64,000 bases of DNA from Paraburkholderia rhynchosiae. GTDB taxonomy: Bacteria; Pseudomonadota; Gammaproteobacteria; Burkholderiales; Burkholderiaceae. The notes beneath the pieces were generated by a model that had not been told where the DNA came from, did no database searches, and was given only the letters and a program-made list of their open reading frames with translations. The stretch is taken from the NCBI RefSeq assembly GCF_002879865.1, contig NZ_PNXY01000026.1, positions 1-64,000 of the forward strand. Reading direction: 5' to 3'. Position 1 is the stretch's first letter. Every line of letters begins with the position of its first letter. The position numbers were made by a program, and so were the translations under genes. Shown here in pieces: positions 58,532 through 64,000 of the stretch.

Positions 58532-59103
58532 CCGCCAATCTTCCCAAGCAGAAACATCCCTTTGATGATGCAGGGAAGGTGTTCGTTAATAAGGAGTGGT
58601 ATCTCGCATTGCTTGGCATCGTCAGCCAGATCAACGGTGGCAACGGTGGAGTATCGGTCGAGGACGTGCAGCTGCTGGAAGCGGTGGACGCCGCCGAGGG
58701 AATCGATTCGAGCATCAGCAAGCTGCTGACCGACATCAATGAAATGGTGCAGCTGGTCGTGCCGCAGGATGCGCTGGAAGCTGTTCTCACCCGCCTTAAG
58801 CGGATCGAGACGCTGCTGGCGTTCATGCCTGAATACCCCGACTCATCGTCGACGCGGGGGACCATCTTCGACGAGAAAGGCAGCGGCGGCACGCCGGGAT
58901 TTGCTGCGACCGCGGACTTCACACCGGGCACGACGACATCGCTGACGCTGTCGCAAAGCTACCAGTCGGCGGCCCACCTGTGGGTGACGTTCGATGCGGA
59001 CGTGCAGGGTGCCGATCAGTTCACGCTAAGCGGCCGCACGCTGACCTTCTCGTCTGCGATTCCAGTCGGTGTCTCGAAAGTGTTCGTCAAAGGGATTCTC
59101 TAA
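58528..59103 (+). CDS. Tail protein (hypothetical, possible needle or plug)
   Basis: 191 residues from GTG 58528. N-terminal helical part with coiled coil (EDVQLLEAVDAAEGIDSSIS, ALEAVLTRLKRIETLLAFMP) and a C-terminal beta domain (LTLSQSYQSAAHLWVTFDAD). Position after gp10 fits a needle or fibre-adaptor; unproven. Confidence 0.65.
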   Translation: MTANLPKQKHPFDDAGKVFVNKEWYLALLGIVSQINGGNGGVSVEDVQLLEAVDAAEGIDSSISKLLTDINEMVQLVVPQDALEAVLTRLKRIETLLAFMPEYPDSSSTRGTIFDEKGSGGTPGFAATADFTPGTTTSLTLSQSYQSAAHLWVTFDADVQGADQFTLSGRTLTFSSAIPVGVSKVFVKGIL

Positions 59104-59124
59104 TCCCACTGAAAAGGATCACGG

Positions 59125-59463
59125 ATGACTATCACAGCACTCCCGCTTGTCCCGGATGCCACGCTGACAAATGCGGACGCGAACTACTACACCTGCCCGG
59201 TGAACACCACGGCGGTTGTCAAGCGCGCGGTATTCACCAACACAAGCGCGAGCGCGGTGACGATCACGGCCAACGTGGTGCGCAGCGGCGGCAGTGTTGC
59301 CGCGTCGAATCAGATCATCACCTCTCAGCCGATCGCACCGCAATCGACCTACGTTTCCCCGGAACTGGCGGGCCTGACGCTGTCGGCCGGTGACGCGATT
59401 CACGCGGTGGCGAGCGCTAATTCGGTTGTCAACTTCATGGCTAGCGGAATACAGATCGTATGA
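59125..59463 (+). CDS. Small beta-structured virion protein
   Basis: 112 residues, beta-sandwich-like (TAVVKRAVFTNTSASAVTIT, VSPELAGLTLSAGDAIHAVA). Common in podovirus tail regions as a decoration protein. Behind AAAGGA. Confidence 0.7.
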   Translation: MTITALPLVPDATLTNADANYYTCPVNTTAVVKRAVFTNTSASAVTITANVVRSGGSVAASNQIITSQPIAPQSTYVSPELAGLTLSAGDAIHAVASANSVVNFMASGIQIV

Positions 59464-60047
59464 AAAACTTTATGAAGCTCGCGCAGGTAGACGTCACGCC
59501 GCTGATGCTGGCGATTCGTCGGCGCCCGGAGCTCTGGCAGGAAGACACTTTCCTTCGCCATTACCCGCAGGGTCCATTTGGCGAGACGGAATCCATCATG
59601 CTGCGCTTTCCGAAAATCGCCGATTTCAGCCGCGACAAGACCGGTCGGAAGATGGAAAAGTACAAGCAGAACCTGCTGCCCGGATATGACCAGCATGAGA
59701 GCGAGGACAAGCCCGCATTTAAGGTTCTAACCGAGGCTCGGCCGATCGTCTTCGCGCTGATGGGCAGCGTCCAGGGCGAGCGGCTCGGTCGCGTGATGAT
59801 CAACAAAATCGTCCCGGGAGGACGAATTTTCCCGCACGCGGACACGCCGGTGCACGCCGAGTACTACAGCCGGTTCCACGTCGTGCTGCAGAGCCAACCC
59901 GGGGTCATATTCCGTTGCGATGACGAGCAGGTGTACATGGCCACCGGCGAGGTCTGGTGGTTCAACAACAAGCTCGAGCATGAGGTCATCAACAACAGTG
60001 CGGACGACCGTATCCACATGATCGTAGATATCAGGACCTCGCGATGA
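59460..60047 (+). CDS. Aspartyl/asparaginyl beta-hydroxylase-like 2OG-Fe(II) oxygenase
   Basis: 195 residues. Cupin core with HAD (126-128) and His174 as the Fe(II) facial triad, and Arg184 (DDRIHMI) as the 2-oxoglutarate ligand. The neighbouring motif WWFNNKLEHEVINNS is typical of the AspH family. It should hydroxylate Asp or Asn residues in some protein, perhaps a structural protein. It is coupled to a GNAT gene by a 4-base overlap. Phage role unknown. Confidence 0.8.
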   Translation: MKNFMKLAQVDVTPLMLAIRRRPELWQEDTFLRHYPQGPFGETESIMLRFPKIADFSRDKTGRKMEKYKQNLLPGYDQHESEDKPAFKVLTEARPIVFALMGSVQGERLGRVMINKIVPGGRIFPHADTPVHAEYYSRFHVVLQSQPGVIFRCDDEQVYMATGEVWWFNNKLEHEVINNSADDRIHMIVDIRTSR

Positions 60048-60502
60048 TCACCTTCAGCATCGAACGCTTTTCGGACGTCTACCGAGAGATGTATCCGCTG
60101 CTTGTGGAGCATTACGACGAGATTTCACAGCACAAGGAACACGGCGTGCCGCTAGAACCTCTGAGCGACGTGTATGCGGCTCGAGAAGCAGCTGGAACGT
60201 TGCTGATGGTGATCGCTCGCGAGGGCGGCACGATCGTGGGTTATTTCATCGCGGTTATCGCGCCGGCGCTGCACTACGGTTCGTGCCTTACCTGCTCGCC
60301 TGACATCTTCTACGTCAAATGGGATCGCCGCCGCGACGGCACTGCGGCCGCGATGTTCCAGTTTGTCGAAAAGGAAATTCGCCGGCGCGGTGTGAAGGTC
60401 TGGATGGTTGGCAGTAAACATGCGCACGACGTAACGCAGCTTTTCGAATATCTCGGTTTCGAGCCGTTCGAAGTCACCTACGCTAAGTGGATCGGGGAGT
60501 AA
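60044..60502 (+). CDS. GNAT-family N-acetyltransferase
   Basis: 152 residues. AREGGTIVGYFIAVIAPALH (beta4-like), a coenzyme A loop region near WDRRRDGTAAAMFQFVEKEI (R/Q-x-x-G-x-G/A variant), and the terminal FEYLGFEPFEVTYAKWI. It should move acetyl from acetyl-CoA to an amine. In the tail gene set with the oxygenase; substrate unknown. Confidence 0.78.
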   Translation: MITFSIERFSDVYREMYPLLVEHYDEISQHKEHGVPLEPLSDVYAAREAAGTLLMVIAREGGTIVGYFIAVIAPALHYGSCLTCSPDIFYVKWDRRRDGTAAAMFQFVEKEIRRRGVKVWMVGSKHAHDVTQLFEYLGFEPFEVTYAKWIGE

Positions 60503-60505
60503 ATC

Positions 60506-61297
60506 ATGGTTGCAGCAGCGATTGGTGCGGCAGCGGTGGCCACGGTTGGCGCTTCTGCGATGAGTTCAGACGCGTCCAGGTCCGCGGCGAACAAGCAGTC
60601 CGACGCGGCGGCGAGCGCAAACGCGACGCAGTTGGCGATCTACAACCAGAACAATGAGAACCTGAAGCCATATCTGGATTATGGAACAAGCCAGTTGCCG
60701 ACGCTGCAGGCGGGATACGGCACGTTGCAGCAGTTAATCAATGGCTACAACGGCCTTGTGGGAAATGGCGGCACCGCGCCTGATACAGCAGCTTTGCAAA
60801 AGTCACTTGAAGCGACACCCGGATATCAGTTCCAACTCGGTCAAGGCGAGAAAGCCATCAATAACAGCGCCGCGGCAAAAGGCGGTTTGTTATCGGGCGC
60901 AACCCTCAAGGATCTGACTGCATACGGACAAGGTCTGGCCGGCACAACCTATCAGACGTTCCTGAACAACAAGCAGACTGGCATCGGCGACTATCAGAAC
61001 TATCTGGGCGATCTTCAGCAGGGCGTGAATACAGGCCTTAGCGCGGGTGGCGCGATCGCTGGTGTCGCCGAGAACGCCGGCAACAACATCTCTGCCAACA
61101 CCATCGGCGCCGGGAACGCGGCGGCAGCCGGGACAGTCGGTTCGGCAAATGCAATTTCGAGCGGGATCAGTAGCGCGGCCGGTGGTGTAGGCAACTACGC
61201 GCTCCTGAATCAACTCACCAACCAAGGCACAAGCAGTTACAGCAGCGCCGCGTCGACGAGCACGCCGACGGATCTGATTTCCAGCTACACGGGATAA
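60506..61297 (+). CDS. DNA ejection protein (P22 gp7-like, putative)
   Basis: 263 residues. An N-terminal hydrophobic Ala-rich helix (AAAIGAAAVATVGASAMSS), then a helical core (GYQFQLGQGEKAINNSAAAK, LKDLTAYGQGLAGTTYQTFL) and a Gly/Ala/Ser-rich end. Matches short podovirus DNA transfer proteins. It leaves the virion to help DNA cross the cell wall. Confidence 0.75.
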   Translation: MVAAAIGAAAVATVGASAMSSDASRSAANKQSDAAASANATQLAIYNQNNENLKPYLDYGTSQLPTLQAGYGTLQQLINGYNGLVGNGGTAPDTAALQKSLEATPGYQFQLGQGEKAINNSAAAKGGLLSGATLKDLTAYGQGLAGTTYQTFLNNKQTGIGDYQNYLGDLQQGVNTGLSAGGAIAGVAENAGNNISANTIGAGNAAAAGTVGSANAISSGISSAAGGVGNYALLNQLTNQGTSSYSSAASTSTPTDLISSYTG

Positions 61298-61302
61298 CCA
61301 CC

Positions 61303-62916
61303 ATGCCTATCGATGCAAGCATTCCGCTGATGGCCCAGGCGCCGAAGATCGATCCGACGCAGTCCATCGCGCAGGCCTACACGCTCGCTGACCTGATCAA
61401 CAAGCACAAGGCGGATCAGGATCTGCGTCAGGCACTTGCCGATCCGAACGCCATCGACCCCACAACGGGGCAGATCAGCCAGAACACGCTGGCGAATATC
61501 ACACGTCAGAACCCTAGCGCTGGCATGGCATTGCAGAAGAGCGCGGCCGATCTAGCGGTGAAACAGTCCTCGGTCGACAAAAACAAGGCGCAGACGAAGA
61601 AGTACGACTTCGAGAATGGCATCAAACAGATGGACCTGATCGCGCAGACAGGCGGCGGTCTCATGACCCAGTACAGCAATTTGCTGAAGCAGGGATTGCC
61701 GCCGGATCAAGCCAAGGCTCAGATGCAGCCGCTGTATCAGGAAGCTATGCAACGTGTAGCAGAGAGCGGCCAGATCGACAAAGAGCATCTTGCGCAAATT
61801 CCTCCTGAATTCGACCCAGATAAGGTTGCCAACGGCGTCTTTACCGCCCTCACCGCGAAAGACCAGTTCTCGGTCATGCACCAGCAGCATCAGGAGGAGC
61901 TCGACAAGAGCAAAGCGACTGAGACGGCGCGCCATAACCGCGCAGATGAGGGCTTGAGCGGCCAGCGCGTTGGGCTGGAAAGCAATCGGGTCGGGTTGGA
62001 AGGGCAGCGACTCGGCATGGAGCGCGAGCGGCTCGGCATGGAAGGCGCGAAAAGCGGCCTGATGCCAGACCCGCAGAACCCCGGCAAGTTCGTCAAGGAT
62101 CCCAGCGCGGGCCTGAGTGACGACGACCGCAAGTTCATGGCGCGCCAGTATCTCGCCGGCGACAAGTCAGTTCTGCAGAACCTCGGCCGCGGCGCACAGG
62201 GCGCACGCGACATCGTGGCGGTGCGCCGCGCGATTCGCGAAGAGGCGGAAGCGAGAGGGATGAAGCCCGACGAAGTCGCGTCGACGATCGCGGAGTTCGA
62301 AGGTCTGAAAGCAGGTGAGCGGTCGCTCGGTACCCGCACGGCGCAGGCTGGGATGGCGGTCAACGAGGCATCGCAGTTCGCCGACCTCGCTCTGCAGTCG
62401 TCACAGAAGGTGGATCGGTCGAAATATCCGTCGCTCAACAAGGTGCTTCAGGCTGCCGAGAAGGGTACCGGCGATCCTGCCATCGTCCAGTTCGGCGCTT
62501 ACAACAACTCGTTGATCAACGCATACGCGCGTGCAATCAGCCCGAGCGGTACACCGACGGTGAGCGACAAGGACCATGCGCGCGAGATGCTGTCCACCGC
62601 GTACAGCAAGGGGCAGTACGCCGCGGTGGTGGCGGCAATGAAACAGGAAATGAGCGCCGCCATGAAGTCGCCCGGTATGGTGCGCGAGGAATTCCGTGGA
62701 TACGGAAAACGGCAGATCGGCCCAGATCCCGCTGCCGGCGTGCCGCTTCCGGGTCAAGGACCGGCTCCCGCCGGCGCTGCCCGGCCGCCGCTGCCGGCCG
62801 CCGCAGCGAACCTGCCACCGGCGCAGAACGCCCAGGGGTGGACGCTGCATAAGGACCGGAACGGCAACATGGCCTACGTCAGCCCTGACGGCAAACAATT
62901 CCAGCAGGTGCAGTGA
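61303..62916 (+). CDS. DNA ejection / internal virion protein (P22 gp20-like position)
   Basis: 537 residues. Mostly helical with imperfect RVGLESNRVGLEGQRLGMER-type repeats near residue 220-245. Gly/Pro/Ala-rich end (ALPGQGPAPAG-like). Lies between the gp7-like protein and another large virion protein, the P22 7-20-16 order. Identity rests on position and composition. Confidence 0.72.
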   Translation: MPIDASIPLMAQAPKIDPTQSIAQAYTLADLINKHKADQDLRQALADPNAIDPTTGQISQNTLANITRQNPSAGMALQKSAADLAVKQSSVDKNKAQTKKYDFENGIKQMDLIAQTGGGLMTQYSNLLKQGLPPDQAKAQMQPLYQEAMQRVAESGQIDKEHLAQIPPEFDPDKVANGVFTALTAKDQFSVMHQQHQEELDKSKATETARHNRADEGLSGQRVGLESNRVGLEGQRLGMERERLGMEGAKSGLMPDPQNPGKFVKDPSAGLSDDDRKFMARQYLAGDKSVLQNLGRGAQGARDIVAVRRAIREEAEARGMKPDEVASTIAEFEGLKAGERSLGTRTAQAGMAVNEASQFADLALQSSQKVDRSKYPSLNKVLQAAEKGTGDPAIVQFGAYNNSLINAYARAISPSGTPTVSDKDHAREMLSTAYSKGQYAAVVAAMKQEMSAAMKSPGMVREEFRGYGKRQIGPDPAAGVPLPGQGPAPAGAARPPLPAAAANLPPAQNAQGWTLHKDRNGNMAYVSPDGKQFQQVQ

Positions 62917-64000
62917 TGCCTTTCGACCTTTCCAGTGCCGTGCCGCTCGGCGGTCAGCAGACCGTGCCAAATCCATTCGTTGCGCAGCCTGACGCGGCTC
63001 CTGCCGACGCCGGTTCCGCCCCTGCTGTAGCGCCGGGTGCCGCCGCGCCGCAGCCCGCGCAAGGCGGTTTTGACCTTGGCTCCGCTGTGCCGGTCACCGC
63101 GCCTGCGCAGCAGCCGACTGAGCCGGGCGCGGGTGCGTCGCCGGGATGGTGGCAACGCCTGCAGCTGCCGGAGAACGATCCGAACTCGGTTGAAAACACG
63201 ATCCGCCGTACGCTCGGCGCGCCGGAAGTCGGCAAGAATCCGGAATTCGAAAAGGTGGCAAACGCCGACTCGCCATTTCCGGATGTCATGCCCGTCGCAC
63301 CTAACGCGCTGAAGAACCTGGCGAGCGCGGCCGGGTCGGGGATCAAGTACCTGCTGCGCGGCGGCGAAGCGAACATCCCGAAAGTCGCCGCCAACATCGA
63401 CGCCGCGGAGAAGGCCGGTACATCGCTCAGCGTCGGGCAGGCGACTGGCAACCGCGCAGTGCAAGCTGCGGAGAGCTTTGCCGGGAAATATCCGGGAAGC
63501 GCGGGAGTGATCGCAAAGAAAGCTACGTCGCAGGGATCTGATATCGGCAATCAGGTCGAGAAGTTGGCCGATAACTTGTCCCCGAACGCTACGCCGTCAG
63601 TCGCCGGAAGAGCCATCGAGAAAGGGCTGTCTGGCCCCGGCGGATTCGTGGATCGCTTCAAGCAAGGCCAGAAGGCGCTTTACGACAAGCTGGATCAGTA
63701 CATTAAGCCGGAAACCGCCGTAAAGCTGGAAAACACGGAAAAAGCACTGTCCAGCATGAATCAGGACATCAAGGGTGCGAAGAACCTTTCGAGCCAGTTC
63801 AAAAATCAGCGCGTGATGGAAATTCAGAATGCGCTGAAGGCGGACGCCCGAGGCCAAGGTGGCGCGATCCCGTATGAGGCTGTCAAGAAACTCCGCACGC
63901 TGGTTGGTCAGCAGATTGAGAACGCATCGCTCTCGGACAGCGTGCCGCGCAGTCAGTGGAGAAGCCTATACGGGGCACTCTCGACAGACTTGGAGGGTGC
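62916..64000 (+). CDS. Large internal virion / DNA ejection protein, truncated by the window edge
   Basis: Starts at ATG 62916 (TGATG overlap) and stays open for at least 361 codons to the edge. N-terminal Pro/Ala-rich disordered part with two copies of a FDLxSAVP motif (FDLSSAVPLGG, FDLGSAVPVTA), then a helical region (ANIPKVAANIDAAEKAGTSL, YEAVKKLRTLVGQQIENASL). By position it is the P22 gp16-like ejection protein. The end of the gene is not seen. Confidence 0.75.
   Translation, partial: MPFDLSSAVPLGGQQTVPNPFVAQPDAAPADAGSAPAVAPGAAAPQPAQGGFDLGSAVPVTAPAQQPTEPGAGASPGWWQRLQLPENDPNSVENTIRRTLGAPEVGKNPEFEKVANADSPFPDVMPVAPNALKNLASAAGSGIKYLLRGGEANIPKVAANIDAAEKAGTSLSVGQATGNRAVQAAESFAGKYPGSAGVIAKKATSQGSDIGNQVEKLADNLSPNATPSVAGRAIEKGLSGPGGFVDRFKQGQKALYDKLDQYIKPETAVKLENTEKALSSMNQDIKGAKNLSSQFKNQRVMEIQNALKADARGQGGAIPYEAVKKLRTLVGQQIENASLSDSVPRSQWRSLYGALSTDLEG

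Overview
The window joins about 16.8 kb of host chromosome to about 47 kb of a prophage that runs off the right edge. The host part has the GC-rich coding style and gene order of a Burkholderiaceae genome, most likely Paraburkholderia or Burkholderia. That assignment is inferred from gene order (relA, tRNA-Val, thrS, infC, rpmI, rplT, pheS, pheT, ihfA, merR-type gene, tRNA-Pro) and from protein recognition. No database search was run.

Host region (1-16,829): the 5' part of an ETF-ubiquinone oxidoreductase gene, an SDR dehydrogenase, a 4HBT thioesterase, a PAS-LuxR regulator divergent from the two subunits of a 3-oxoacid CoA-transferase, an alpha/beta hydrolase, a RidA protein, the (p)ppGpp synthetase RelA, tRNA-Val(GAC), then the translation cluster thrS-infC(ATC start)-rpmI-rplT and pheS-pheT-ihfA-MerR, ending in tRNA-Pro(GGG).

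Prophage (from about 16,830 on): a lambda-style temperate phage with P22/podovirus-like virion genes, next to tRNA-Pro. The leftward operon (32.4 kb down to 16.9 kb) holds many tiny genes, a recombination set (PD-(D/E)XK nuclease, RecT-like protein, SbcC-like ATPase, DnaQ-like exonuclease), a complete diversity-generating retroelement (DGR), an HNH nuclease, DUF5131 and ASCH-like proteins, DUF4224 and the tyrosine integrase. The immunity region (32.4-33.75 kb) has a CI-like repressor and a Cro-like protein, with the same 19-bp operator at both divergent early promoters. The rightward early operon (33.96-42.38 kb) carries regulators, HNH nucleases, an O-like replication protein, DnaB, a RuvC-like resolvase, NinB, a YbcO-like nuclease and a Q-like antiterminator. 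It is followed by a candidate late promoter and terminator. The late operon (42.77 kb to the edge) carries terminase, a secreted repeat protein, portal, scaffold, capsid, gp4- and gp10-like tail parts, a methyltransferase-glycosyltransferase fusion, a 2OG oxygenase, a GNAT enzyme and DNA-ejection proteins. Lysis genes and attR must lie beyond the window.

The main discovery is the DGR at 21,522-24,109. It has a DGR-type reverse transcriptase (SQ and YVDD motifs), an Avd protein, one 89-bp template repeat, and two paralogous target genes with C-terminal variable repeats. The two variable repeats differ from the template at 11 and 12 positions. All 23 differences fall on template adenines, nearly all in AAC codons. 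The order target-avd-TR-RT is that of Bordetella phage BPP-1, but here two small free-standing target proteins sit in the early operon rather than one tail-tip gene in the late operon.
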